A DNA stretch of 64,000 bases, from NCBI GenBank assembly GCA_036426205.1, contig CM071573.1, positions 47,842,214-47,906,213 on the forward strand, written 5' to 3'. This document shows positions 1-11,469 of this stretch, in pieces. Position numbers and translations under genes: made by a program. This stretch comes from Ascaphus truei. Lineage: Eukaryota; Chordata; Amphibia; Anura; Ascaphidae. Below the pieces are notes generated by a model, which was given only the letters and a program-made list of their open reading frames with translations, searched no databases and was not told where the DNA came from. Each line of letters starts with the position of its first letter. Positions within the stretch are counted from its first letter, which is position 1.

Positions 1-214
1 TCCCTACAAGCCTAATATGCTCATAATGCGACTTAGAGGAACCTATAAGTCCAGATAAAAGAGGGCACAGTGAAAGAAGCCTTTGCCTTCCCCACATTTC
101 CTTCCATCCTTCCTTTTTGTCATGGGCTTGCTTCCAAACAGAATGAATCATTGTATGTCACTTAGGGCTAGATCTGTTTTTATTTTTTATCTTTTTGGTG
201 TGCCTCCTGAAACC
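1..214. other. Unassigned sequence left of a Tc1-like element
   Basis: No coding frame, RNA or repeat family is recognisable here. The outer end of the neighbouring Tc1-like element may lie within it, because no clear TA-flanked terminus could be fixed. Confidence 0.3.
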
Positions 215-1510
215 ATCGCTCCCTTCCCACCCCGGACCAAGACTCCTTAGCAGGTATTAAAATGAGGTAAATACAACCTCAGATAAACAACAACACATGA
301 CATATTACACCGTGTAATGATTTATTTAACAAAAATAAAGCCAAAATGGAGAAGCCATGTGTGAAAAACTAAGTATACCTTATGATTCAATAGCTTGTAG
401 AACCACCTTTAGCAGCAATAACTTGAAGTAATCGTTATCTATATAACTTTATCAGTCTCTCACATCGTTGTGAAGGAATTTTGTCCCACTCTTCTTTACA
501 ACGTTGCTTCAGTTCATTGAGGTTTGTGGGCATTTGTTTATGCACAGCTCTCTTAAGGTCCCGACACAGCATTTCAATCGGGTTGAGGTCTGGACTTTGA
601 CAGGGCCATTGCAACACCTTGATTCTTTTCTTTTCCAGCCATTTTGTTTTAGATTTGCTGGTGTGCTTGGGATCATTGTCCTGTTGCTTGACCCAATTTC
701 GGCCAAGCTTTAGCTGTCGGACAGATGGCCTCACATTTGACTCTAGAATACTTTGGTATACAGAGGAGTTCATGGTCGACTCAATGACTGCAAGGTTCCC
801 AGGTCCTGTGGCTGCAAAACAAGCCCAAATCATCACCCCTCCACCATCGTACTTGACAGTTGGTATGAGGTGTTTGTGCTGATATGCTGTGTTTGGTTTT
901 CGCCAAACGTGGCACTGTGCATTATGGTCAAACATCTTCACTTTGGTCTCGTCTGTCCAAAGGACATTGTTCCAGAAGTCTTGTGGTTTGTTCAGATGCA
1001 ACTTTGCAAACCTAAGCCGTGCTGCCATGTTCTTTTTAGAGAGAAGAGGCTTTCTCCTGGCAACCCTTCCAAACAAACCATACTTGTTCAGTCTTTTTCT
1101 AATTGTACTGTCATGAACTTTAACATTTAACATGCTAACTAAGGCCTGTAGAGTTTGAGATGTAACTCTTTGTTTTTTTGCAATTTCTCTGAGCATTGCA
1201 CGGTCTGACCTTGGGGTGAATTTGCTGGGACATCCACTCCTGGGAAGATTGGCAACTGTCTTGAATGGTTTCCACTTTTGAATAATCTTTCTCACTGTAG
1301 AATGATGGACTTTAAATTGTTTGGAAATGGCCTTATAACCCTTCCCAGATTGATGGGCAGCAACAATTGCTTCTCTAAGATCATTGCTGATGTCTTTCCT
1401 CCTTGGCATTGTGTTAACACACACCTGAATGCTCCAGACCAGCAAACTGCTAAAACTTCAGCTTTTATAGAGGTGGTCACACTTGCTGATGATCAATTAA
1501 CCTGCACTCT
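215..1510 (-). mobile_element. Tc1/mariner-like DNA transposon, one end missing
   Basis: The body holds a Tc1-type transposase on the minus strand. Beyond its 3' end (about 215-390) lies a non-coding segment like those in vertebrate Tc1 elements. The inverted counterpart expected beyond 1450 is absent: after about 1510 the sequence becomes unrelated AT-rich DNA. The copy therefore looks truncated at the transposase 5' side and could not move by itself. The outer boundary near 215 is approximate. Confidence 0.7.
387..1409 (-). pseudogene. Tc1-like transposase with a late premature stop
   Basis: This encodes a cut-and-paste DDE transposase. I start it at the methionine of MPRRKDISND (cat at 1407-1409), the usual Tc1 N-terminus, not at the frame's first methionine 12 codons earlier. 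An N-terminal helix-turn-helix DNA-binding region (GYKAISKQFKVHHSTVRKI) is followed by the catalytic core: D in WTDETK (about residue 153), D in QQDNDPKHTS (about 244) and E in SPDLNPIE (about 279). The last two are 34 residues apart, which is the DD34E signature. The frame is open except for a TAA at 435-437. Past it the same frame runs about 15 more codons into a Tc1-like C-terminus ending VIAAKGGSTSY, stop at 387-389. The copy is young-looking but probably inactive. Confidence 0.85.
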
Positions 1511-2193
1511 AAAGTTACAAACATCCAATTATAGACGTCGTTAGTAAATGGATATTGTATAGTTAGTAGGACCAAAGAAAGAGATCCAAGAGATCCCTTG
1601 CAACAGCTCAAAAACAGTATTAAAATAAAAAAATTAAAAAAAATTATTAAATCAATACTAGACAAAACAGACAAAAATAGGGAACATAAAGACAAAGGAT
1701 AGTAAAATCCCCAAATGGAGAGACGGCTGGATATGAGGTGAGCTGGTGTATAAATACAACCTATGCTTATAAGGAAAGGTATCCTGTACATATATATGGT
1801 ACAAAAGATATAAAGGGTGGACAAAGATGTGTATACAGATATGCTGTTAGGTTTTACATCGATGATAAGTTGTCTAAATAGCAATTATAACCACCTACAG
1901 TAGCGCATATTGAGGACATAGAAACGTTTCTCCCCACATGGGTATATGTCTCAGTATCTCATTCAACGTATCTATAATTCACCATGGATATATGTACAAA
2001 TGCCAAAGAGTCTCAAATGACCAGGGAAGGTGATATTCCTCAAGAGGCAGGCATGACAAGTTTGACCGCATTACCCACGCATCACATAAGCATGGCACAG
2101 AAGTGTAATTACATTAATATCCACGTAGATATAGCCAGGGAGAGAAAACAAATATATATCTATGTCCAGCGCTATGTTACCTTATCTTCAAAA
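1511..2193. other. AT-rich unassigned region
   Basis: No convincing gene is present. Short frames on both strands lack recognisable motifs and look random. Confidence 0.3.
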
Positions 2194-2300
2194 CCCATAC
2201 AAACAGATCGTCTCTTCCTGGTGTACGTCATGCGTCTGAGGGGGTATGGTGACGTCAGACGCATGACATACACCAGGAAGAGACGGTCTGTTTGTATGGG
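2194..2300. repeat. Near-perfect 46-bp inverted repeat (hairpin)
   Basis: Arms 2194-2239 and 2255-2300 are reverse complements with 2 mismatches in 46 bases, separated by a 15-base loop. The transcript of either strand would fold into a long stem. It could be a tiny palindromic MITE or a fold-back. Length and loop also resemble a microRNA-type hairpin, but nothing else supports a functional RNA. Confidence 0.85.
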
Positions 2301-2608
2301 AATAACCCTCTAAATTAACTGTCCAGTCATGAGTTTCATCCCACCATGTTTCAGTAATGTTTCAGTAATGTTTCAGAAATGCTTATGATATCATACTGCT
2401 CCCTTGTAGCTATTAATTCAAGCTCCCCCATTTTATCTGTTAGGCTTCTTGCATTAGCAAGCATACATTTAAGTTTTTTTAGTCTGTGCAATTATTATCA
2501 TATCTGTCTAACATTTTCCTTGTTTTTGTCTTTTATTCTCTCTCGCTCTCTTCTTCCCAAAAGGTATTTCTGTGGATCATTTTACCAAATGTATTCTACT
2601 TACCTTAT
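2301..2608. other. Unassigned AT-rich sequence
   Basis: It contains a short tandem triplication of a TTTCAGTAATG-like unit near 2349-2380 and otherwise no recognisable feature. Confidence 0.3.
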
Positions 2609-2613
2609 GTATT

Positions 2614-3394
2614 TGTAAGGAATCGGGGAACACGCCCTTTGCGACGTGTTCCCTCCTTACCTGCTGCTACTCAGCCCTCCGTCTTGGCACCAGCGCGTGC
2701 GCGCACCCCCGCTCTGTTCACAGAGCGCGCGTGCACGCACAGCTCTTCTAGAGTTGCCTCGGAGCATAGCTCCGCCCTCCCAGATGCACCGCGCGTCGCA
2801 CGTCAGCGGCGCGTTCACGTGATGATTTGCACCGCTCCCCAGCTGAACGGCAAGTAATCAGTCTGCCACTTGTCTCCTGTGCCTATCATGGCTTCTGCTG
2901 GGGCCGCGCCTCCGGTCCGCCCCCTGTCCTATTGGCTGTTATACCATTTATAAACTCTGCTCACACTCTGAAGCATTGCTCAGCATAATCTATTGCAGCC
3001 CTGTGTGCCTCACAGTTCTGTTGTTACACAGTCTTGTCTTGCAGTTTTTTCTCCTCGTGTACTGACCCGGCTTGTTAGTGGAACCCCTCTGGATATCGAC
3101 CTCGGCTTACCCTCGACTATGTTTACCTCTCTAACCCAAGACCACAGCTACACGGACTTCGACGATTCTCAACTCTCCAATCCCAGACCACGGCTTAACG
3201 GACTTCAACTACGCTGCTCTCTATAACCCAAGACTCCGGCTAGTATACGGACTAACCCACTCTCTCCTACCCAGACCCGGCTACGCTGACAATCCGCCTT
3301 CCAGGCACGCCTCCGCGGCTGTCGGTGCGTGGTTTCATACCTTCTTGCCTCAGTGCCGGGGTCTTGTTTTGTTTGTGGGTAGCACAAGCGTTGC
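2614..3394 (+). mobile_element. Solo LTR (gypsy-like) with 5-bp target duplication
   Basis: The block begins TGTAAGG and ends TTGCA, so it has LTR-type TG...CA ends. It is flanked by the direct repeat GTATT at 2609-2613 and 3395-3399, the expected 5-bp target duplication. Its 3' half, with repeated phrases such as CCAGACCACGGC, resembles the LTR at 34788-35616, so the two belong to related families. No internal retroelement sequence adjoins it, so this is a solo LTR left by recombination. Orientation is taken from that resemblance. Confidence 0.75.
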
Positions 3395-3399
3395 AGTAT

Positions 3400-4159
3400 T
3401 GAATCTATTTAAATGACAATATTTTGACTTGGCCATACAGTATAATAATACCTTTAATCTGTCATTGTGTATAAAATTACTGAAAATCAATAAAAACATT
3501 TTTGGATAAAAATTTAATGTAATACATGAATTACTATTTAAAAATCCACGTAATAAATCTCTATCACAAATGTTTTATTTTGTCTTGTCACCACATTTTT
3601 GGTTTGACATCTTTACATTTTCTATAAAAAGAACTTGCTATCTATTTAAAAAAACAAAGTCAGTGCAAACACCAGTTCATTTGCATCTGTCATTAAGCAT
3701 TGGTGACCAAACAAGGCAGAATTCTATTGACTTGCAAATACGCTCCTGTTTTGATAATACATACAACTACACTACCCTACAGTACAATACAGTGCAATAC
3801 AATTCACTGCACTACAATACACTATAGTACAGTACTTAAGGAAAACCTTAATCCTTCACCTATGCTTCAGAACCGAAAGGAACCTATTCTCTGCCAAGAA
3901 AACTGAAGCCTTGTGACTGGACACACCATCTGCACCATTTTGCAGCAGACTTCCCCGGAGAAGCTTTCACGCCCTGCCACTGTTATCTTCAATCTTTGGG
4001 GAACTTTCCGGCCTGGTAGACGAACGAAATGAAATGTAACGCAAGCCAGGTTTCAAATCCTTTGTCTCAATTTATTACTCATAGGGAAATGACTTTTATA
4101 CAGAAAAAAGAAGATATTGGTTAGAGGCGTAACATACAGTAGCGACATATCTTATTGCA
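3400..4159. other. Unassigned sequence with a TACAA-type simple repeat
   Basis: No gene is evident. Between about 3765 and 3835 lies a degenerate simple repeat built from ACTACA/ATACA/GTACA words. The remainder is ordinary AT-rich DNA. Confidence 0.4.
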
Positions 4160-4520
4160 CTAAATACCGGCGGCATGCCGGGATCTGCCCCAGCTGCCGC
4201 CAGTAATGCACGCGCGCCGCCGCGTTCCCCCACTCACCCCCCCTCCTCCATCGCGCGCAATTTACACACGCTTCCGGACCCCTGTACCCCTTCTGCTCTG
4301 CCACTCTGCTTCCCCGAACCCCCGCTTACCTTAATGTCATCTCCAGGGGTGTCGGGGAAGCCTGGGGAAGCCGGGGAAGACGGGGAAGCCGGGCGCGCAT
4401 GTGACTGTGACGTCACAGTGCGCCGCCACGCGCCGCGGCTACCCGCTTCCCAGCCACATACAGCCAGCGGCTTTTGCTCGAATAAGAGCTGCCGCTGCTG
4501 TAGGCGTATCCTAGGTGAGT
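4160..4520. repeat. GC-rich hairpin-forming repeat
   Basis: This CpG-rich island in AT-rich surroundings contains about four tandem copies of a 10-base CGGGGAAGCC-like unit (4350-4393) and a palindromic TGTGACGTCACA. Its right end (CTCGAATAAGAGC with flanking GC-rich arms, 4465-4505) shares the TTATTCGAGCA core of the repeat at 10434-10770, suggesting a common family. Confidence 0.5.
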
Positions 4521-4938
4521 CTTGGGCGTAGCTTTGATTAGAGGCATGATTTAGGGGCAGGACATATTAGTGGCGTGACTTTTGGGACGTGTCTTTTCCA
4601 ATACAAGCAATGTCTGCTTATTCATTGTATGTTATCAAAAGAGACCTTGAGTCTTTAGCAACTATATTACACTATTTTGCTTCTTGCAGAGAACCATTTT
4701 ATTATATTCTACTAAAACATCAGGAAATTGACAACACAAAAGTATCGTAGTAATATCCTGACCAGGAAGAAAGGAAATGCAATTTGGCAGAAACTGCGTG
4801 CATTTAGGAATTATATTTCAGCAAAAGGCTGACTACAGAATCTTTACTAGTTATGACCATACAAAATGGAAGCTTAACATGAGTGCAGATTCTGGCCTGA
4901 CATACTGGTCCTAACAATTCCCTCTTTTTTGTTCTCTA
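4521..4938. other. Unassigned AT-rich sequence
   Basis: No gene, RNA or repeat could be recognised in this stretch next to the retroviral LTR. Confidence 0.3.
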
Positions 4939-5748
4939 TGTAACGGCTGGACCCCCCTTGTCTGACCCACCCAATCTCACATTGGCCCGTGTGGTCTAAC
5001 CGGTCCCCATTACAAGGTCGTGTGTGGTGGTGCACCTGCAAGTAACAGGACTCCTGAGTCTCCCGCTTGGTGTTATAAGAGGATATCATCAGGACAGGTA
5101 TCTGAGGTAGTGGTTACGAGTCCAACTTACTTCATGTGCAGCGCCTCCACCTCATCAGGATCTATGCTTCCGCAGGGAGATTGTCCTGGTGAGGAACTCC
5201 TTCTCGGTGGTGACTGCCACTGCAGAGTAATCTCACACTCACACAGCGGGAATATCTTTGAACACGACATCTTTATTGTAGGTTGGGATGTAGCAGACTG
5301 CCCCATGCAGCTGCCGGCTCTAGCCGCACATCTCTCCGTGCTGTCCCTTTGCCAGGTACGCCCTCCCGTATTGAAGTGGGATTCACTTTCTCCTAGGGAG
5401 ATCACCACTGTGCCAGGTCCCTGGACATAGTGTGGCTTAGACAGACTTGATTGGTCACTCTGCTACCGCTAGTTACTGCACTAGGGTCACAAAAGTATTC
5501 CTCCAATCCCTTATGCCGTAGCATACATTTTACCAGCTGCTTCACACAACTGCTGGTTAACAATCCACTAACTGACAGTGTTGTGCCCTTTATACTTCAG
5601 GGGGCAGGCGCATCTCTGATGTCACTATCCAGGAACTCAGAGCATACAGCCACTCCCTTCCTTACACAGGGCACCACACCAGGGTGTGAGGGAAAACCTC
5701 CATAACTACTGTTGGCAGGCCTGTACTTACCAGGACTTACTGCCAACA
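4939..5748 (-). mobile_element. 3' LTR of an endogenous retrovirus
   Basis: Read on the minus strand, this block follows a retroviral envelope fragment and has LTR organisation. It has a TATA box (AGTATAAAGGG, at 5586-5596), a polyadenylation signal AATAAA about 315 bases further on (5272-5277), and the end CCGTTACA at 4939, giving U3, R and U5 in order. The U3 start (TGTTGGCAG, 5748) is less certain because no clean polypurine tract precedes it. The U5 end is similar to that of the LTR at 61473. Confidence 0.65.
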
Positions 5749-5807
5749 GGGAAGATGTATGCAGTCATTATTATGCATGGCTACATCTAAAAGAACAAAT
5801 ACCCTTA

Positions 5808-6430
5808 CTAGGTACGCTTCTCTATGACTATGGCCTTATGGGGACCAATAGTATCATAGACTCTGTTCATTGCCACATATGAATTATTAGTTGCATACAT
5901 GGCGTGAGATGAAACTGAAGGTTTCCTTGAGACAAATGAAAGCATTGCACACTTAGCACAGTGAAAAATAACAAAAATTGCTGCGATTATACTAATCACT
6001 ACAATAAAGCCATAGAGAATTTTCATACCCAATTCTCCGATCCAACTAGTGAGTCCTGACATCCAATTTAAGCTAAGGCCTGAGGATTCTTTATGCATCC
6101 TTGCCTGAATTTCCTGTAACTTATCCATATTTTTATGAATAGCACCAGACTCATCTTCAATATAGGCACAGCACTTCTGTCCTACAAGTTTACAAACACC
6201 TCCTTGTGAGGCTAGCAGATAATCAAGAGCCATTCTATTCTGTAATAATACTGTTCGGATCTGCTCTTGTTCATTAGTCAGACGGATAATAGCATCACTT
6301 GTCTGATTAAGAGCATCATCAATATTTACCATAAGATCACTTAATTTAGAATAGAGATCCAGAACACCTAAACTAGGTATAAAAACCCCAGCTGCAATGC
6401 GGGTTGGACTAATGGTCCTGGTCAGATCTT
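5808..6430 (-). pseudogene. Endogenous retrovirus envelope, transmembrane subunit fragment
   Basis: An old retroviral envelope remnant. The open frame covers the C-terminal (TM) part of Env: a heptad-like helical stretch, then a CX6CC cysteine motif with the preceding conserved hydrophobic segment typical of gamma-type retroviral TM subunits, then a membrane-spanning segment of about 25 residues (near 5950-6030) and a cytoplasmic tail of about 50 residues. The first methionine is at 6332, but the frame is open upstream to a stop near 6430, so that methionine is an internal residue and not a true start. The surface subunit, gag and pol are absent; upstream the element breaks off at a TA microsatellite. 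It cannot encode a working envelope. Confidence 0.8.
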
Positions 6431-6554
6431 TTCAATTTCTCAGCTTCCCTTGGGGTAACATGTCAGATACATAGAAAGTGGGAAGAATGAAACCCAGATA
6501 ACAAAGGGCAGTGTGATTGCAGGGTACAATCTTAGTGGCCCACATGCCACACAA

Positions 6555-6556
<2 letters not shown>

Positions 6557-6620
<64 letters not shown>
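6557..6620. repeat. (TA)n microsatellite
   Basis: About 32 uninterrupted TA dinucleotides. The tract marks the broken upstream edge of the retroviral remnant. Confidence 0.95.
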
Positions 6621-6626
<6 letters not shown>

Positions 6627-7067
6627 AAGATGACTGCGCTCAACAGGTACTAATGATATAAGTGTATAAGTACTAGTAAGCACTGTAGATTAGCATAAAT
6701 GATCGACTATACATTAAATGAATATAATTTCAATAGCTGAATTAATACTGGTATTCACTGAACATGCTATAAAAAATGTATGTGATTTTAGACCAATGTA
6801 TATTAAAGCAAAAATAGTTGAGACCCATAAAGCATACTTAAGAATACATATATAATAGTGGTATAAATGTGAAAAGCAAATGATTGTTAATGATTAAAAT
6901 AAATTTAAAAAAATAAAAATAAAAAATGCAAAAAAAAAATTAAAATTTAAAAAAAAAAAAAAAAAAAAATTATTTTTAAAAAATATAAAAATGTAAATAT
7001 GAAAAAAGGGGCTCAAAAATAGGATCTGGCAGCTCTCCACAAGGACCAACGACCTCCCATAAATCTG
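6621..7067. other. AT-rich and A-rich low-complexity DNA
   Basis: No gene is present. Positions 6890-6985 are almost pure A/T with a run of about 20 A residues. The segment ends at the terminal inverted repeat of the next element. Confidence 0.6.
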
Positions 7068-7468
7068 TGAACAACAAGAAAAGAAAGCGCCCGATCCTAG
7101 TGCAACATGAAAAATACACTTTTAATAAAAATAGATTAGGTCCAACATAAATGCACTCACAAACAAAAAATCAATAAAAGCATGTAATGAGTATACTCAT
7201 TCGCCTCCGTGTGCTGTATGCTCTCTCTCAAGTAGGATGTCAGCTGCTTCTGCCGTCTTTACTGAGTGCAGGAACTGTGCATGCCTCTGGAGCCGTGACC
7301 CGGAAGTGTAACAGTCTCTTTGGTAAACCGGATGCCAGGATCGTGGATGTTTGTCCCCGTACAATGTAATAACGGGCGAGGTACTAAGTCCTTTTAAAGT
7401 CCACACCAGGAGATTATCCTGTACCTGTACCTTCGCTGGCTAGCCGCTCTCGTAGAGAATAGGGCCCC
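7068..7468 (+). repeat. Left terminal inverted repeat
   Basis: It pairs with 8948-9365 over its whole length. Short open frames mirrored in the two arms are a by-product of the duplication, not genes. Confidence 0.85.
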
Positions 7469-8947
7469 CGCGGTCCCTTCCGCAACCAGCTAGTGATATT
7501 CTATTGGCTCTAACCCGTAAGTGATGGCGTGCCCTCTAGCCCAAACCGGGATGTGTTTTAGCGAATGTATAGCCCCGCTGTTACCTACAGAGAACCGGCA
7601 CGTTCCAAATGTCCTGGCCGGTTCCAGGCACAGCAGACAAAGTAAAAAAGGCTGCGAATGAGTACTATAATAAAATCTGTTCTAAATACCAGTATAGAAT
7701 CCTCCCTACGCGTTTCTTCACTCTTAGGGTGATTTCATCAGGGGATGTATGACGGAAGTGCGTCATGCTATTTATACATATGTATGTCAATCATTAATTT
7801 ATGCTTCTAGTGCAACACATGATTGTAATTTATTGCTAATTGCAAAAACGAGCAGCAATAGATAATTTAACATAGAAATCAACCATTCATAGTTGACCAT
7901 TGTTTTTTAACTAATTGTGAATGTCACATGTTGATATAAAATGACAAGAATAAAGGAATTTTGATCCATGTCCTGTGTTTGCAATGATGTTTATGTTTTA
8001 TGCAATATATTAGTAAAATTCCCTTACTTCAAATTATTTCCAGATGTTTTTAAATTACTGATAGTACTGGATATTGGTTAATTTTATTTTATTCTTACAG
8101 ACTAGGACACTTAAAATTGCAATTAGACTCTGATGTGGATAATGGCTGGAGGATAGGTGCCAAAGGTGACCACCAATATCTGACATAATATAAAATATAT
8201 TGGTCTATAGTAAATGATAGATCCTTAATGTCTGGGCAATGCTCCATCATAATTGAATGGTAACATATACCCCAAAACATGGGCTATTTGGATCTATCAA
8301 TGAAATTGTGATTTGGCAAGATTGATAGGAGAAAAAGATGGTAAAAGATAGAAAAATTATTAGAACAAAACATTGAAAGGTTTCAGATATAGTAATCCTA
8401 AAAAGGACGAATTGTGACTCTGTTAATGTTGATAATCAACTCAAATAAAGAAGGATTTTGTGTATTACATTCTATTTACAGACAGAAGGGATATAATAGG
8501 TAACGAATGGGATATTATTTAATAATAAATAAAATATCCCCAACATACAGGAAAGAACAGAAGACATAGTTCGCTTTGACTTTGGATCCAAAAGCCACTG
8601 TAAACCAAATGAAAAGTAAATGCACCAATGGCCAGTGTGTCAGCTACTGGACAAGGAATTATTTGTGATCTATCTATAGTGAAATTATATGTTTAACAGG
8701 TTGATATGTATAATTATTTATTTTCTATACTAGTGATATATGGTGAAAAATGAATTGTGAGCCAAATTAGTTATTAGTGTGCATATTAATTTAAATTTGA
8801 ATAATAGATTCAAATATGTGAATAAAATAAAAGTGAATTTTTATTCCAATTATAATTTGGAATGACGAAATATATGATATATTTATATATGTGTGTTGTA
8901 TTCTATGTGAACTAAATTAAATATAATTATTATAATTAGGGAAGACC

Positions 8948-9365
8948 GGGGCCCTATTCTCTACGAGAGCGGCTAGCCAGCGAAGGTACAGGTACAGGAT
9001 AATCTCCTGGTGTGGACTTTAAAAGGACTTAGTACCTCGCCCGTTATTACATTGTACGGGGACAAACATCCACGATCCTGGCATCCGGTTTACCAAAGAG
9101 ACTGTTACACTTCCGGGTCACGGCTCCAGAGGCATGCACAGTTCCTGCACTCAGTAAAGACGGCAGAAGCAGCTGACATCCTACTTGAGAGAGAGCATAC
9201 AGCAACGGCGCCATAGCAGCACACGGAGGCGAATGAGTATACTCATTACATGCTTTTATTGATTTTTTGTTTGTGAGTGCATTTATGTTGGACCTAATCT
9301 ATTTTTATTAAAAGTGTATTTTTCATGTTGCACTAGGATCGGGCGCTTTCTTTTCTTGTTGTTCA
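8948..9365 (-). repeat. Right terminal inverted repeat
   Basis: Reverse complement of 7068-7468, with an extra segment of about 17 bases. Confidence 0.85.
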
Positions 9366-10433
9366 TCAGGCACCAGACAGGATACCAAAGTCAAATTAAA
9401 GTATTTTTATTCTGGCAAGTGCCAGCAGACTCAACACAAAGTCATTATAGAGCTATACTCACAGTCCCTGGCCCATACAATAATAATCCTAGACAGTCTA
9501 GGTTCCCGGCACCACCAAAAGGCTTTTTCCGGTTCTGCCTCCACTCCTGTAAAGGCTTTAAGTCCGTAGATATAGCTGGCTGCAATTCCTTGAGCAGCAA
9601 GTTTGTTCCACGGTAAAAAAGCACATAGCCTCGCTTTCGAGCCTCTCTGACACAACCTCAGAGCCTCGCTTAGTCATTCTGTACGACAGGCTCAACAATC
9701 AAATGGTACTGAAATCGTCTGGAATTCTTATAGCTGTCTCGTCTCTATAGCCAAACATGGAGAACGGGGGCAGCGACCAATCACTGCACAGATGCTAGGG
9801 GATAGGTCAATCACTGGATGAGGGCTCGTCTGTGTTCGTCAATCGGGACAAGGGGCATGACAGAGAGGCTGAGGCAAGGAGGGCAGGAATTACGAACCAG
9901 CCAATGGGAACACCATCTATCTCTTCCTGTTCCCAAGGCTGGCTCGCTATATCTTGATGAGATTGGCGCCCCTCTGACAGGGTAGACAATGATCCTGCTT
10001 ACCAGCCCGATGACTCCCAGACAAGAGGACTGCCCATCCCCACCCTCCATTGTCCCCAACCTCCTTGTGGGACCCTCTGCACCCGGGTCCCTGGGTGTGC
10101 AATCTGAGTAAGTGTATTACTAGTTTAGCATGCCCAGTTCAGCAATAATAAATGGTACAATCATTTTACACATACATACTTTGGCCAGATAAGCCACGAT
10201 AGGATGAATATACAGGACTACCCTGTATATCCATCTAGACAATGAGGAAATGGCTGGGCTTTACCTTTATTTAGAAGAGCCACATTGCCCCTACGATCAC
10301 TGTGAACTCCTGGCTTCTGATTACTAGGGAAACCAAATTCTCACAGAGGATATTCAGACACATTCAATAATTAGTTTGAAAGTGAAAAGTTATTGTTTCA
10401 TTTCTAAACCTCCACTTTTTCACTAACCATTGT
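9366..10433. other. Unassigned, possibly LTR-derived sequence
   Basis: No coding motif was recognised. On the minus strand there is an AATAAAAATAC near 9395-9410 preceded by moderately GC-rich promoter-like sequence up to about 10090, which might be an old LTR, but no ends or target duplication could be fixed. Confidence 0.25.
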
Positions 10434-10770
10434 ACTGCTGCGGCCGAGTTTATTCGAGCATTTGCCCGTTCTCGGCCGCAGCAGTTACCTGGCGCGCGCC
10501 GGATGGTGCCAGGCGCGCGCCGAAGCAGCGGAGGAGAGGCCCGCCGATCGCGGCTTCCCCCTCTCCTCTCCGGGTCCCCCGGAACCCCCTGCCGCCGTCC
10601 CCCACATCGCGGGACACCAGGGCTCCCTCGGGGAGCCCTGGACGCGCGTGCAGGGGGCGCAGGCACCCGATGACGCGTGACCGCGCATCGGAGACGCGCG
10701 GCACGCCGAGGGGCTGCCACTTGCAAGCCGGGAAATCTCCCGGCTTGCGGAACTGGCCACACTTCAATAA
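10434..10770. repeat. GC-rich palindromic repeat
   Basis: Arms ACTGCTGCGGCCGAG (10434-10448) and its reverse complement (10471-10485) enclose TTTATTCGAGCA. Next come a doubled GGCGCGCGCC (about 10492-10521) and about 250 bases of CpG-rich sequence. Frames through it on both strands are a by-product of base composition. It shares its core with 4160-4520. Confidence 0.55.
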
Positions 10771-11469
10771 AGTGTGTCGCCAGTGTATGTGCATTTATTC
10801 TGTAAAGCAACAGAGACTTTCCTCCTGGATACTTAAGAGGCATACCCAACCAATTGAGCTCTCTTTACACATGGTGCTAAGTGCAGATTCCTTAGATGAA
10901 ATTGGGATGGGAAATGAAACAAGGTTTGGCTGAGCATATCTCTGGTCCTCTGAAACAACATGATCACCTAGAGGTAGCAAATGCTTCTATTTGGAATCTG
11001 ATCCTATTACATGTGATAATTCCTATTGATAACACTATGGGGCCTAAGGGTCGATCAGCCACTTATCGGGCACTTATCGGCCAAAGTGCCTACTGCTATT
11101 AAGTAAGCCTCGATAAATGTTATAAAGGCATGAATCGCTAAAAATTTCAGCCGTCATAAAAATACAATCACAGTGTGAGCGGCGATAAACCACTTATCGG
11201 TTGGTTCTGAAACTCGTGCAATTATAGTAGCCGTGATTAGGTTATCGAGGCTAATCGCAGCTCTAGAATGGCGAGTTTCTCCCAAAATCCTCACGCCAGG
11301 AGAAGTTGGCGTGAGGCTGCTGAGAGGCGGCGAGACAGGACTTAGAAAAAAAAATACTTTTTTTCTGCATCGTATTGATGCCGGGAGTCTCCGGAGCTGA
11401 TATCCATTAATATCAGCACCGGAGAACCCAGGCATGAATCCCATGCAATAAAAATGCATTTACAGAAGG
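10771..11469. other. Unassigned, contains a TTATCGG-rich repeat
   Basis: Around 11045-11260 the words CACTTATCGG and CGATAA recur in both orientations, suggesting an old inverted-repeat element. No gene was seen. Confidence 0.3.

Larger units (their letters stand above)
7068..9365. mobile_element. Non-autonomous element with ~400-bp terminal inverted repeats
   Basis: Sequences 7068-7468 and 8948-9365 are nearly perfect reverse complements, starting TGAACAACAAG and ending CTTGTTGTTCA. The right arm is longer mainly because of about 17 bases near 9205-9220 absent from the left arm. The 1.5-kb interior is AT-rich, has no transposase-like frame, and carries an ACGCGTTTC...TTTCATCAGG module near 7707-7740. 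The arms share an AATAAAA close to each end. No target duplication was obvious. It fits a long-TIR MITE or fold-back element mobilised in trans. Confidence 0.8.

Noticed and set aside
1477..1884. 135-residue minus-strand hydrophobic frame as a membrane protein
   Set aside because: AT-rich sequence rich in Phe/Leu/Ile codons by composition, with no motif or conserved neighbour.
7187..9216. Mirrored 60-70 residue frames at 7197-7406 and 9010-9216 as a duplicated gene
   Set aside because: They are the same non-coding sequence in the two arms of a terminal inverted repeat.
10364..10933. Arg/Pro/Ala-rich frames on both strands as a gene
   Set aside because: They are open only because of high GC. 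The segment is a palindromic CpG-rich repeat without domains.
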